Shown here one piece after another: positions 12,301 through 26,700 of a DNA stretch of 64,000 bases. The notes under the pieces were generated by a model. The model worked only from the letters and a program-made list of their open reading frames with translations, made no database searches and was not told the origin of the DNA. How positions within the stretch are numbered: position 1 is the stretch's first letter; each line of letters opens with the position of its first letter. Origin of the DNA: Euglena gracilis (Eukaryota > Euglenida > Euglenophyceae > Euglenales); contig CP154957.1 in NCBI GenBank assembly GCA_039621445.1, forward strand, positions 28,468,798-28,532,797, written 5' to 3'. The translations under genes and the position numbers were made by a program.

Positions 12301-15300
12301 AGAACCGCCCTCAACGGGTACGAGGACGGAGCAGGCCGGCACTTTTGGACGCAATGAACTCTGGCAGCAGGGCGTGCCAAACAGAGCCGGTAAGGAGGGC
12401 CGTCGGGCCACCAGCAGGCGACAGGGCGAGGGTATGAAGAGCAGCAAATGTTTCACAAACGACCCATTTCCGCTCCGCGCGGACCAAAAATCCCATTCAC
12501 CAACTCACCAATGCACAATGCCATGGAGACAGGCCGTTTGTCCCTGTTCACCAGCTGTCGCTCAGACCGCTCCATCACGAGGGCAAACAGGGGGTGGGTG
12601 GGGTTTGGCGGGAAGGCGTGGAGCGGCGTGCAGACGAAGTGTGCGGCGCCGTGGAGCAGGTCGGCGAACAGGGTGCACCGCTGGAACTTGGCCTCGTCGC
12701 TGACGAAGCGGATGCATACGCGGCGCTGCGACTTCAGGTCGGGAAGGAGGAGAGGTGCTGAAGCGTTCATGCACCACACCACACCCTCGACCAGAGGAGC
12801 CCCAGCTACCTCCTGCATCCATGAAACCTTTTTGTTTCCTTTGATATTGGTTCAGGCCTTTTGGTGGACTTCGACACATTCTGGTGGATATGGCAAAACT
12901 CTCCGCGTCCAAATGATTCTTCAGGCCCGGAGCTGTATTGCAGGCGTTCTAGGCTTGACACCATGCATCCATTTACCCTCCCCCCCCCCTATGTCCAACG
13001 ACTAACCTCTGTCCTCTGACCGGGGGGGCGGTCGTTGGACATAGGGTAGTGACCAAAAAGGTGTCCTCTGACCAGGGGGGTGGTCGTTGGACACAGGGTC
13101 GGGGAAAAAAAGTTTGCTGAAATTCCCCCAAACAGGTCAAAATTTTCCTTCCGGCGCTGCGCGCCCCCATTTCCAGCCCTGTCAACAAATATTTCCTCAA
13201 AGCACCCAAACGTACCTTCACGCCGCGGGATTTCACAAAACAAAGATACCCAGTCGACAATCCCTGCGTTCCATCAACCATCTTCACTGCATCATACAAC
13301 CTGACAAACGCCCGAAAATGTCATGGTGGAATGTTGGGAGTGTGGTGACTTCGACACTATCCCCCCGGTGGAGCGCTCGTAATGCACAAAACTCCCCAGA
13401 GGGAACATTTTAATGGACGATGGGCTGCGGAGAGGACAAGGGCGGAAGAAAAGCCTTTCAGGGCTGGCAAATCTCCGGTTTACACCCTGCAAAAAAAACA
13501 TCAACCTCCGAGAAGGTGTCCTCTGACCGGGGGGGGTGGTCGTTGGACATAGGGGGGTCGTTGACATAGGGGGGGGGGGGGGTAAGGACCTCAGGGGGGG
13601 GTTGGGGGTCGGGCTAGAAAACTTGGGCTGGCTGGCTCAACCCTCCTCCCCAAAGTTAAGCAACCCCTGGAGACTAATGAAATTCCAAATTTAAGCAATC
13701 CCTGTCAAAAATGCAGTAAAAGTATAAAGCGAAGCAAGCATAAACAAACAAAAATGGCATAATTTTACAGAAATAATCCAGCTGGTCAATCTGTGCGTTT
13801 CCGGACATTATGATGTCGTTGCATTGATTTTCGAGCTGAAATATCCTCCCATTTGAACAAGAAGAGGCATGTTTTGGCCGTTTAGTCCGAATATAAGCAG
13901 GTACCCCTTGGTGAGCCGGCTGCTGCAGCACCCCCCCTGGGAGTCGCTGGAAAAACAGGGCTGGCTGGCCCATCCAGCCTTTGTTGGGTCCAGCGATAAG
14001 GGTGTGAAGCACCAAAAATTTTTGAAAAGGGGTTGAAAATGAAAAAAAAAAAAAGGTGGTGGGGTTTTGGTACATAGGGGGGGGGGGGTATTTGGGGGGG
14101 GGGGTATCAGATGCTCATTTTTTCCAAGCTGTCTTTTGCAGGTCACTTGTGCGATTGTCCAGTGGCCCGGCCCGGCCCAGCTCTGGTACAGCAACCCCCC
14201 TAGAATGAAATCCAAATTTAAGCAACCCTGCTTAAAGGGTTGCGGCCTGTCCCCCCGATGTGGTTGGTGAACGTTGAACGCTCGTTTGTTCAGTAGCTGA
14301 TCTGGACATTAATTGTTGATTTTGACCGTTCTGCGAGCTGAAAGGAGCATTTGAACAGAAAGGGGCAGTTTTGGCCGGTCGGCAGGCACGCCTGCCCGCC
14401 GGCTGCGGCCCCCCTCCCGGGAGTGTGCTGGAAAAACAGGGCTGGCTGGCCCATCCACCCCCTTTTTGTTGGGTCCAGCCGATAATTTTTTTGGGTGTGC
14501 ACCAAAATTTTTGAAAAGGGGTTGAAAATGAAAAAAAAAATTTGGGATTGGGATGCAGAGCGTCTTTTCAGGAAGCTTTTTGTCATCGCGGGGCCGTCGG
14601 GCGCCCCAGCGCAGGGGGGGGTGGGGAACCCCCCTAAAATAACCCGTTGTTAAACTTCGGGTTTGTCCCCCCGAGGGGTGGTGGTCGTGAACGCTCTGTT
14701 CAGTAGCGGCCCACAATGTAACGCCTTGAACCGCCTGCGAGAAAGGGGACAGGAGCAGGGCAGCCGAGCTGCCACCGTGCCAAGCGGCCCCGCCCCGGAG
14801 TCCCCCCCACATGTACAGTGCACCCCCCGACCGTCTGTCGGCAGTTCCAGGTGCAGGTGCCAGCCGCAGCCCTTGCTGCCCCCCCTTGGTGTCGCCCTCC
14901 CACATGCCCGGCAAATACAGCAAAGCACACGAAACAGAAAGGTAGGGGGGCCCATCGCAGGCATGGCTGGCCACGCAGCGGCGGCCATCTCCGACAGTCC
15001 CACCGCTGTGGTCAGCCCCCCCACGGCGTGCCACACGCACGAGGTGGAGGCAGGAGCCGTGGCAGGAGAGGAGCAGCCACGTGAGGTGCAGGGCCTGAGG
15101 TGGAGGGGCCAGCCACGTTTGAGGTGGCCAGGCCTGGTGGCCCACCTCACACTCGCCACAAAACAGCACGAACAAAAGAATAGGGACCCAATGAATCATG
15201 ACTTCCACAAGACTAGACAGACAGAACCATCTCCGAACAATTTTCCATTTTTCACTTTTGAAGTCATGCCCCCCCAAGATTTCTTTGTCCCCCATATCGA

Positions 15301-18300
15301 CAGATTTATGGTAGGAGGATGCTCCGCAGGAGGAGGCTCAAGGGACTCCTCAATGTCGTTCGATCGAAAGCTCCTCAAATGTCGTTTGAGGTCGTTCGAG
15401 GCAGGCCATTGTTTAAGGACCCCCGGAGGGTCCTTAAACAAGCCCTAGACTTCCCAAAAACAACATCCCTTGCGCATATGCCCGAACAACATTCGAGGAG
15501 GCTTTAGAGCCTCCTCCCACGTACATGCATGCTGCTTTGGGGGGGGGTGCTTTGGAACCTCTGTAAAAGTTAGGAGTTGTACAACAAAAGGGATTTGCAC
15601 ACACAGGGTATAGGTAACGCAAGGGAATTTTGCTATTTTAGAGCCCTCCGAACAGTTGCGTACAAAAGGCATCGGCAACAGGGAGTTGCACAGTTTGTTC
15701 GAGGAGGTTCGACAAACTCCTCGAATGTCGTCTGTTTACCCTCGGGGGGTGGGGGTCGAGCTCAAGCTTCTTCTACGGTAGTAGTTCTGAGGCAGAAAAT
15801 GGCAGAGAAAGGCCCATCCCCACCACGCCCTGCCTCGCCCTCTGCGTCGCAGGTCACCAAGCAGTTCTGCGCATCCACAAAGAGGGCACCGGTGATGGCT
15901 GGGGTCCGGCCCAGGAACCCTCACCAACATGCTGCATGGCGCCTCCTCCAAAAAAAAAAGCACTAAGCAACACCCCGCTAAAGACCTTTCGGTCGCCAAA
16001 AGATTAGTTGGACTTCGGAAGGCGAAGACGGGGCTGACACACCTCCCACCATATGGTTCGGTGCCCGTGCCCCTTCCCCAGCCCTGGGCGGTCCCGCCCC
16101 CACAGCAGAGATGGTCCCTGGCCATAAGCTGCTTCATCTTGACCACGGGGGACAGCGTCACGCTCCAGACCTCCATCGCCCGGCTGCTGAAGAGCGCTGG
16201 GAGCAGGCGCTTGGAAGGGGCAGGCCCAAACCCGGCAACAGGGCTTTCCCCGGGAAGCTGGCGAAGTGAGCAGAGCTCTTCAGCGCTGGACAAAAAGGGG
16301 GGACGACCACCCACCTGGCTCGTGCAGACAGGTGTCACGCTTGCGTCCTAAAAGGGCAGTTTGGGTGGGTAACAATCCTTGGGGGGGGGACGTTTGGCCT
16401 TCCTTCCTTCGGCTTTGGGGTTTCACCAAAAATGGCCAAACTGCGGGGGGGGGGGGGAGGCTGTGCAACGGTCAGATGGTGTACACCCCTCATCGTCGCA
16501 ACGGCCTGTTTAGGAGGTTCTCCCGGGCCGAGAATGCCGTCAGCGCCACGTCGGGAAGCGCCTGGAAGCGGCTGAGGACCTCCTCCCGGCCCGGTTTCTG
16601 CGGGTAGGCTTGGCTTTGCCCGCGGAAAAGATTTGCAAAGTACTCTTTACTGCCTTCACATCCCGTCTCCTGCCCCAGAGATGGCAACGTTGACAAGTCA
16701 CACATCCACACAGGGCATCTACCAAACCAGCTACTTTTACCATTCACTTCCCCACTCAACCTCCTCTGAGGGTGCAAGAAATACAGGACGACAGAACAGG
16801 ACACACGGGAAATGCAACACAAAAGGGCATGACGAAACCTTTGGGGGTGGAATGCATGGTCGAATGGACAGTGTCCAGTGTTGAAAAGGGGGAAACCATG
16901 CAAAAAGAAAAGAAAACAAAAGAATACTCACTGTGGCATCTGTAGACGTTTGAGTGCTTTGTGTTGCGGAAAACAGAAGAAAAACCGGAGCACCGGGCGT
17001 TGACCCTTCTCGCAGGAGGCGGCAGAGCCCTCCTGCCGGTAGTCCACGAGGAGCGCCTCCCGCCCAGCGGTGACCAGCAGGGCGAGGCGCACGTCCTCCC
17101 GCGCTGCACTCTGCCGCGGGTCACGTCGTAGGCAGTGCAGGAAGCGGACCTCCTCAGCCGCGGCGAGGACGTCCTGCTGCACGGCGGCCGCTGACGGAGC
17201 CTGACTCAGCAACAGGGGGGGACGCAACATGGACCCTCGAAAAACGCGGACACAAAAACCACACAAAACACACACACACACACACAAAAACACAAGTTGC
17301 ATGTAAAATCCTTTAGGAGCTCCCTTGTACACTTTCTGCAGGAGAGAACTTACAAAATTTTCAAAGATTGACAACATTTTGGGTCTTGAGGGGAAAACCA
17401 GCGCTAAAACAACAAATTTATCATAATCAAAAAATTCCCAGCAATTCCCAGCAAAAATCCAAAAAACGCCGGGGAAAAAAAGAAACCACAAAAACGCAAA
17501 AAACTCAAAAAAAACACGAAAAACGCAAATTCTGCCAAAATCAAAAAAAAAATGCAAAAAAAACGCCTTTGCGTTTCCCCCCCCAGCCTGGCCTGACCCC
17601 CTTTGGCTGGGAGCTTGGTTGGGAGTTTGGGAGAGGGACCTTTTGAACCTTTTGAGCACTGAGATGCTTTTCAAAGGAGTGGTGACCGGGGGTGGTGGGT
17701 GCCAGACCCCCCTGTCTTGTTGCCGCGCACAATGGCGAACCTCAGAAGAGTAGGTTGGGGCATTGTGATGTTGAGGCACGGTTTGGGTCAGCCACAAAGC
17801 TGACCCTCCGGGGGGGGGTTCATTCTTGAAGGTGATATAGTGGAGCATTGACGCTGGCGTTCCCAATGACGTGGGCAATCCATACGCGTGTGAACGGGCG
17901 GGGCAGGCGGCGCCAGGAAGCCATTAAGGAGATTGACGAGGCGCAGCCGCCCCTCCAGGTTGCACAGCAGCAGCTCACGCTCCGACGGGGTGAAGGCCAT
18001 GGCGGTGACCTCGCAGTCCGACACCTGGGAGTACACCGCCTTGACGCTGCCGTCCTCCCCGTGGTGGACGTAGACGTCCGACTCCACCCCGGCCAGCCCG
18101 GCACTGCTGCCCCGTTTTGACCCGGAGCAGGACGTGTCACCCACGGCAACCCCGACGTCTCTGCCAGAAAACCACGAGGTGGGTGGGGTGGGCATTGACC
18201 AGTGTTTCCTTGGGGAAAAGTGATGTTTTGGGAGATCAAAACTCCCAAAGAAACTGGACTGTACAAACATCCGTTCGCTGGGGGTGTTGGCATTCCAACA

Positions 18301-21300
18301 TTTCCTGAAGAAGAGAAAGATCCCAAGGGCGACAGTAAACAGACTTTCTGTAAATATTTGTGGGTCTGAAATGCAAATGCCCTCCCTCAGCCAAAACTGG
18401 GGACAGTGTTTGAGCAGTGTCATTTGAGCAGGGACAAATGACACCTGAGCAATGCCATCACGCGGTGCCCGCATTTGTCATTCGACTGGAACATTTGTAT
18501 CCCCCTGTCCACTGTACCCCCTGCCCTGTGCTGGGCTGGGCACCACGACCAGCAGGCGGAACACGGAGTTATACAGAACAAGGTGCACCCGGACGGGAAA
18601 CCGCCGGTCCTCGTTGGGTTTGCGGGAGGGCCACACCACGCGGTGGAAGCCGTACGCTGGGAGCACCCCTGCCTGGGACACTGGTGCATGGAGAGGCTCC
18701 TCACTGCCACCTCCTCCAATACAGCAGCACACCATGCGACAGTGCCGTATGACAGATGGCAGACGCACGACGTACGGTATGATGTATGATTTGACCCAGA
18801 CTGCCAGAGGCAGAAAGAAGAACCAGAAACCAAACCAAACCAAGCCGGCGTCGCCAGCCTGTCAACCAGGTCTTGTCCGTCGCTTCGGGGCCAGCCCTCC
18901 CAACCCCATCTCTACACCGAGCCGGGGGCGGGCACGATCTGTTCGTGGTCCGCGTCGTAGAAGAAGGCAGTGGTTGGCGCAAGGTTCCGCTTCCCTGGTA
19001 CGTCCTCCAGCCGCTGGAGGCACGCGAAGTTGCGGAGGTCCTCAGCACCGCCTCGCAGCCGGAGAGCGAAAAAAATGGGGGATTTTTGCAGCCAACCTCG
19101 CAGCCCAAACCTTCTCTGACCCACCAGGCAGCAATAGAAGCTAGAAAATAATCAGCTAAACCACTCATTGCCCCCCCCCCCCCGAGCTCTTGGAGTCAAC
19201 TTGACCAATATTGACCCCCCCGCATAGCCTGGGGCAATGGCAGGCCGGCGGGGGGAAGGAGGTGAACGCCCCCCAAATAATACCCCCAGGGAATTATTTT
19301 TCGTCCGAAGTCCCGCCCGAGGGGGTGTATACCAACCACACAAGGTAAGTCTATGTCCCTACAGTGCTGGAATCACACCAGAGTTGCTCACCCAGCCAGG
19401 CGGAGCAACAAAAGAGCACGCACTGGTGCAAGGGGTACCTGGCCACTCACCACACAAAATGGGCTAGAAGCGAAGTTGGCGCCGGCCATAAACATACAAG
19501 AAGCCCTAGTGCAACAAAGCGGGGGTATAATTGGGGGGGGGGGTAATAGCTCCCCAAAATTTTCGAAATTTTCGAAATCCCATGGGACCCAAAATGGCAC
19601 CCAAAAAACCCCTTTGGGGTCATTTATTGTACTTTCTCATGAAATTTAGCATTTTTGAAGGCCAAATGATCTAAAAGGATCGATTTATTTTTGTAATTTG
19701 CAGAGATTGCGATTTTTACCAACATTGTCATGCAAAATCCAGGTCTTCGTCCCGGAATTTATGGTGGGAGGTATTAACTCGGTCGCCGAAGTTGGACCCC
19801 AATGGGGTGGGGGGGTATTATTTTGGGGGGGGGGGTATCCTTGGGCCGAGGGTTTAGCCATCCAGCAAGTCCAACAGCCACGCCATGCCCCCAGCAGCCG
19901 GGGAGACGGTGGGCCCACACCATAGCCCGGCCCGCAACGTCGCACGTGATGGCGCGGCCGGCGCCGGGCACGACCTGCACGCCGACCAGCGGCGTGTCGT
20001 GGCCGCGGATGCGGTGCACCGGCCCCTGCTGGGAGAACGGGTTCCACACCAGCACCTCCTTGCCGTAGCCGCAGGACAACAGCAGGCAGTACGTCTCGTC
20101 CTCTGGCAGCGGGTCATTCAGTCACTGGGTTGGAATGGCAAGCGGTATTTCGCCCGAAACCCATGGATTTTGGGTCATTTCTGGGTCTAAAAAGTCGAAG
20201 AAAATCGAAAAAAAGAAATTGCCTGAAACGATGTTTTTTGGCCTCCCGGACCCGGAAAAACTGTTTTGGAGCCGAAAATGAGCGTTTTTCGACCCCCGGC
20301 CCCCCGTTTTGGCCCGAAACCCAAGGCAAGGAAACCACGGCGGCAGGGTGAGCCGGCGCCGGAGTGCAATACGCCAGGGACATGACGCCTTTGGCATGGC
20401 CGCGTCGCAGGCAAACGGAGGCTGTCCGACCCAAGGCGGCTCAGTCTTCCAGCCATGATGCACATGAATCCCAATTGGGCTGCGGCTGCGGGTACACGTC
20501 CCGGCATTGAACCAGAATCTGGTGCTGCCTGAAGGATGGGTTGGGGAGGGGGTTTAAAGGCATGGGCACATCAAAACTGAGATTTGGTTGCCACCAGTGC
20601 TGACAGCCTTACCAATGGTTTTGATATTTCAGTAATTCATTCAGTATTTATTTTTTCTCGCTCCAGCACGGTGCAGGCCAGCATGGTACAGGCCTACGGT
20701 AGGGGTAGGCCTATGGTACCCGCAGGGTTTTGATTTTGGGTGTGCCCATGAAAATAGTCCCCCAAAAAAAACCGCAGACAAATAAAACATCTCAGGTCCA
20801 TGCTTCAGAGGAGTGTCTGATGATAAATATGGTGGCTGCCCATAGCACCCACTCGCTGAGAGCCGGAGGAGGTCAATCGGCCTCTGCTTGGCTGCAGGTA
20901 GACACACTCGCCGAGGTTGAGGTCCCAGACGCGGATGGTGGTGTCCAGGCTGCAGGAGGCCATCAGCTTCGTCCCGGGGAAGATGAGGAGGTCCGTCACC
21001 CAATCCGAATGGCGCTCGGAGCCGAACGCCCCCTTCACCTCGCGCATGTCCTGCAGGTCCCAGCAGCGCAGCACGCCGTCCAGGCCGCCGGAGTAGAGCA
21101 CCGGGTGGTCCAGCCTGGAGGCGGCGGCGTCGGCCGCAGACCCCAGGTCAGCAGAGGGGAAAGCTGGACCATACCATTGCTTAGCCACCCCCCCCGGGGG
21201 GGGGGTCACTTTTCACTCTAAAAAAAAAATCAGTCAGTCACTTTACCCCCCTGGGGGGATCGGCCACACTTGAATGCGCCTACGTTGACAAGGCAAAAAA

Positions 21301-23693
21301 GTCTCAAAAAATCCAAAAAATGTCCGGCACCTTCGGCGCCAGGCCAGCCACTTTTTCACTTTCGGGCCTAACCCCCCCCCCGGGGGCCGGAAAACCAGTC
21401 AGCCACTCTGAAAAAACCAGTCAGTAACCCCCCGGGGGTGGGGTGGGACAGGTGTTAAGCTGGTATGAGCTGGACACTCTCGCGCGCGCGCACACACACA
21501 TGCACGCACGCACGCACGCATACACACACAAGCACACACATGCACACCAAAACACACACACGTCACGCATGTGCACACACAAAACATGCTTGGGACCAGG
21601 CTTCTTTTTAAGACCCCCGGGGGGGAGGGGGGGTCCCCCCCACCCACCCAGGGTGGCGCGGGACCCCCCCCCGGCGGGGGGGGGGGGGGGGACCCCCCCA
21701 AAATCGGGCCCGTTAAAGGCAATTTCCAAAAAATTTCGGCGCTTTGCGCCGAAAAGGTATACCCACCCCCCCTCCCCCCCCGGGGGGGGGGGCGCGGGTC
21801 CGCCCCGGACCCACCCCCCCCCGGGGGGGGGTCTGCTGACTTAAAAAGAGGCCTGCTTGGGACGCAATTACATATCGCCATTGAATGTGTGATGACCCAG
21901 ACAAACACAGGCCACCACTTACCAGGAACGAGGTGCAGTTGGAACCGTCTGCGTTCCAGAGGGTCTGTTCTGGGCTGCAGTCATATGTCATCGATATCTG
22001 GGGAACGAAGCGAGGCTGCCTGTCGGATAGAACTGTGGGAATGGGAAGGTCCCAAATCCCAAACGCCAAGTCCCTGGATGACCGGTAACCGTCCATCAAT
22101 TTACCAGTTGGCAGCCTCCGCAGGGGCCTCCAACAGAAAGGCGGGGGCTTCGGTGCGGCGGTTCCACATGATGATGGTGCGGTCGGCACTGGAGGTGGCC
22201 AGGCGCTGCAGGGGTGCCACGTAGCACGCGGCGAGAACGGCGGCCTGGTGGCCCTCGTACTCCGCATATGGCTGGCCCGTCCGGCTGGGGGAGGGACCCC
22301 GCCGCCCAGGACCACCGGGCACGCGGTAGATGTGTCGCTTGCTCATCATCCACCAACCAGGTTGCTGCAAGGTCTGGAGCAGAAAAATCCGAAATTGTCC
22401 TGCCATCGGAGGTTTTTTTCGGATCTGGCCCACTCACATCTGGGGGGGGGGGGGGTTTGGGGGAACGCACTTGGAGGGGATTGATTGATTTGGGGTCAAA
22501 GTTTGTTGGCGCTTCGTTCCGAAAATAGAACAAACCCTGGCACCCACTCGGCCTGACCCCCAATCCCCCCAGGGTCACCAAACTCAAAAAAAAAAAATTC
22601 TGCCTGCCATGTCCAGAGTCCAGACCCATCCACCCACCCCCAGGGGGCACCAGAGGAGAGGCTCGGGGAGTACCCACTTTTGGACTTTTGGGGAGAAATT
22701 TTAGGTTCAAAAAAATGGTCAGCGTTTCGCTGAAAAAAATAGAGAAACGGGGGTACCACTCGGCCAGACCTCACTCCCGGGGGGGGGGGGGGCTCGGCCC
22801 GGACTCACCCACCCCCCGGGTCGCCAAACGAAAGAAAAATCTTCTGCACAGGGCCTGTTTGAACAGCCAACTGTAAAGGAAAGGAACGGCAGCGTCCCTG
22901 TCGTAATACAGACCCACCTTGCGATCCGCCGTGCAGTGGACCTCCTTCTGCCACCCCGGGACGTAGGTCACCTTGTCCACCTCAAGCCCAGGCCGTGCCT
23001 TTCCAGCAGCAGAGCATTCCACCCCAAAGGGACAGTTTTGCCGCTTTCCAGTTCCCATTTTGTTTTTTTTTGTTTCCCATTTATTTGAACATAAAGACCA
23101 AACCCATAAACCATAACCCCCCCACCCTACCCCCCCCCCCCGGGGGTCCAAGACAAACAAGACCCCGTTCGGAGTCTGGGTCCGAACAGCACTCTCTACA
23201 CACTCAAAAAATGGGTCACCCAGGAACTCCTGGAGGTTTCCACACCCGGGTCATATTTCTTGGAGTTGAATTGACGCTTGATTGCATTGATCAGGGGTCC
23301 TCAAATTTCCGTGCTTGCCGAGGCCAAAATGTATCCATGATTTTCCGCGATTTTCCGTGAATTTCCTGTTTCCGGAAATGGTCAAAAGCCACATTCCATT
23401 CTGCACCCGAGCCATATTTGGGCAGTTGTGGCAGCAGATTGTTTCTCCATATCATAGTCCTGGAGATCCTCCAGGGCCTCGACAACAGCTGGAGCCAATT
23501 CCGAGTGCTCAACCTCCAAGTTTGGCCCTTTACAACTGAACGCATGCTACATTTCCCTGCATACCCAACAAAAAGTTTATGATCGCATGCCCAGAACTGT
23601 CAGTCCATTCATCACTTCCTATCCACACCTGAATATGAAAATAAAAAAAGTATAGAGGAAAGAAAAAAACAACTTTTGTCTTAATTTTTTCTG

Positions 23694-23736
<43 letters not shown>

Positions 23737-26700
23737 AAAAGAAACAAACAAGAACAAAAAAAAAAGAAAAAAACAAAAAAAAACAAAAACAAAAAACGAG
23801 AACCCAAAAATACAAACAACCCCCCCCGTCCCCCCTCCCCCACCCCCCCCCTCCCCCCCCTACCCCCCCTACCCTTCTGGATGCAGCCTGGGCGGAACTG
23901 AATGAGCAAAAACCCACACGCCCTCAATTTGTGTGTATTTCTGGAGAACACCTCTGATGCTTTCGAAATTTTTTGACCCATCAAAATGCATCTGCACAAA
24001 CAAAGCACATTCAAAAAAAGACCCAAAAAAATTTCCGAACCTTCCACCTCATCTGTGAATTTCTGTGAAATCCGTGATTTTCGTGAAAATGGCCTTCCGC
24101 CCATTTCCGTGATCCTCCGTGAATTTCCGTGAATTTCCTTTTCAGGACGTGTGAGGATCCCTGCTTGGCTTGACGATACACCTTTGTCAAGGTTTCTGAA
24201 AACGCTTTCTTCAAACGGCCGCTGAATCAGAGCAATGCCGTTGCTTGGAACATGTTTATGATTACATGCCCAGAACTGTCAGTCCATTCATCAGTTCCTA
24301 TCCACACCTGTATATGAAAATAAAAAAAGTACAGGAAAGAAAAAACACAACCTTTTTGTCCTTGAATTTTATTCTTGATTGCCCCTAAATGGGTTGCCAA
24401 AACCCTGTCAGCGGACCGACATAGTGATTGACCCTTCTGTAGGCAGCCTGGGCGGAAAGGTGGAAGTTCATTTTTTTCTGAATAAGCAAAAACCAGCACC
24501 CCCTCAACTTGTGTGTATTTCTGGAGAACACCTCTGATGCTTCGTGGTCCGATTTTGTGACCGGGAGGAAAGCTGCCACAAAATCATCTGTGATTGTCTG
24601 CATCCATCTGCATCCAGACATGAAAGCTTGGTGGGCTTTGATGAACCACAATAAAGCAGAGCCTGCTCCAGCCCCTTCCACACCTCCGCCATTGGCCGGT
24701 CAATGAACATTTGGTGCACAAGGTCGGGACTGTCCACCGTTGGGGACAGGCCACTGCCAGAGCATGAGGTCCCGAAGAAATTCCCACACAAATTCTGGGA
24801 CTCGTTTCTGCACCAACTCCCGCACAAATTCCGACACAACTTCCTGCACTAATTCCCGCACTAATTCCCGCACTAATTCCCACACAAACTCCCGCACAAA
24901 CTCCCACACAATTCCCGCACGAATTCTCGCACTAAATCTCATACCAATTTGTGCACTAATTTCTGCACAAATTCCCAAACTAATTCCTGATGTGTTTGAA
25001 AACCAACGTTTGAAGCCCTGCACAGGGGTATGCAAACAATAATTTCAGGAAAAAAGATGGGATCGGTCAGTTCCGTTCAGAGTTCAAACCTGTTGGGGCC
25101 AACATGCTGGGGGGGGGGGGGTTGGTGGGATAGCTCACTGATCCAGCCAGACTGTATAAGCCGGGGGGCCAACTTCGGGGGGCCATGTTGGCCCCAACAG
25201 CCTGGGGGGGCCAACGAGTCGGGGGGAGGGGGGTTGGTCGGCAACACAAATTCCTTCTTCTTGATGAGCTCTGGAGTTTGCTCTTAGAGGTCATTAAGGT
25301 CGCCCAGAGGCAGGGCAGCACGGGAAGGCCTAATTGGGGGGGTCGACCCCCCCCACCCACCACCCTGGCTGTTTGGCCGATTCCCGTTCTGCCCTGCCCA
25401 GAGGCTGTCCTATGTAAAAGCCATCAACTTACCCTCCCCCTTGTCCGCTGACCAGGTTGGAATCAACCCCCGATCACGGGGTGGTCGCACGGACAGGTAC
25501 CCCCCCCCCTGGGAAACTGTCGCCTGACAGGTTGGCCGGTGGCGGGGACCCTGACAACTTCCTATCATCAGGTTGGAGGTTTCAGGGACCCTGACAGTTT
25601 CCCGCGCGGGACCCTGACAGTCTCGCGGGTAGGGCATTTTTCAAGGGAAAATCAATGAAAAATGACCCTGACAGGTTGGCCAGTACCTGGGACCCTGACA
25701 ACTTCCTATACTGACAGGTTGGCCAGTAACGGGGACCCTGATCAGGAGCTTAGGCGGCCGAATTCGCACTTAAGCTTTTTTCCTTTTGATGTGCGCAATT
25801 GCGCAAATTTACAATTTTTTTGTAACCCCTGGGACCCTGTACCCTGACACCCAGAACACGATATATGAGCTATGACACCCCTCCACTGGAGGGGATTGAC
25901 TGCCAGTGGTCTGATGTGCATGCTGCTTACCGGGTGACGTTAATAGGGCTGGGGGTGAGACTTGTGCTGTTGTACATCAAACGGGAGAGAGGCACACACC
26001 CCTTGTAACGACACTTGGAAACGGTGCTGACGTGCTGGCTGAACTGGCAGTGATACTGCCGCCACCGGTGAGAACACACTGAGTCACTAGATAACAACAC
26101 CACAGACACACAGACTACGTGAGGCAGCCGTCGTGCAACTGATGTGTGTTTATGGGCGCAATTGCGCAAATAAAACAATTGTGTTTGATGCGCGCATTTG
26201 CGCAAATAAAACGTCCACCGATGATGATAAAATGACGTGTTTATGGGCGCCAGTGCGCGCACCAACAAATTTGTTTGTTGGTGTTTATGGGCGCCAGTGC
26301 GCATTTGCGCAAATGCGCGCACCACCAAATGCGTTTGATGCGCGCATTTCCGCCCACCAAACACGTACGTTTTCCTTCCATGTTAAAAGACATCTTAAGG
26401 ACCATGAACTAGAAGGTTTAAAAACGTGATGGACGTGTTGGTGCGCGCAATTGCGCAAATAAAGACACTTTTGTTGATGCGCGCATTTGCGCAAATGCGC
26501 GCATCAAACGTTAATAAACCGCTTCAAAATGATGTGTTTGTAGGGCCCTTAGAGCACATAAACAAAACTTGTTTATTTGCGCAAATGCGCGCATCAAAAC
26601 ACATCAGTTGTGGGATACCATCTCCTGCTCCGTGACGGCTGGCGAACGCAATTCCTCACGCCAACCATTGATTTGCACCAAGATTACGTGGTGATGAAAT

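Larger units (their letters stand above)
12758..15825. other. Gap between WD40 and kinase exons
   Basis: It holds family A copy 3 and a tandem duplication (13590-14245 and 14246-14690), then GC-rich DNA at 14700-15160 with competing open frames but no recognisable domain. A perfect hairpin near 15410-15438 and related ones at 15495-15517 and 15697-15727 follow. No exon is claimed. Confidence 0.45.

Noticed and set aside
14650-15295. Possible WD40 or kinase exon in GC-rich frames
   Set aside because: Three overlapping frames are open through composition; none gives blade or kinase motifs or clean splice phases.
24740-25042. (TNSR)n ORF and a CRISPR-like array
   Set aside because: The 12-bp units are contiguous and diverged with no spacers, so this is a minisatellite.
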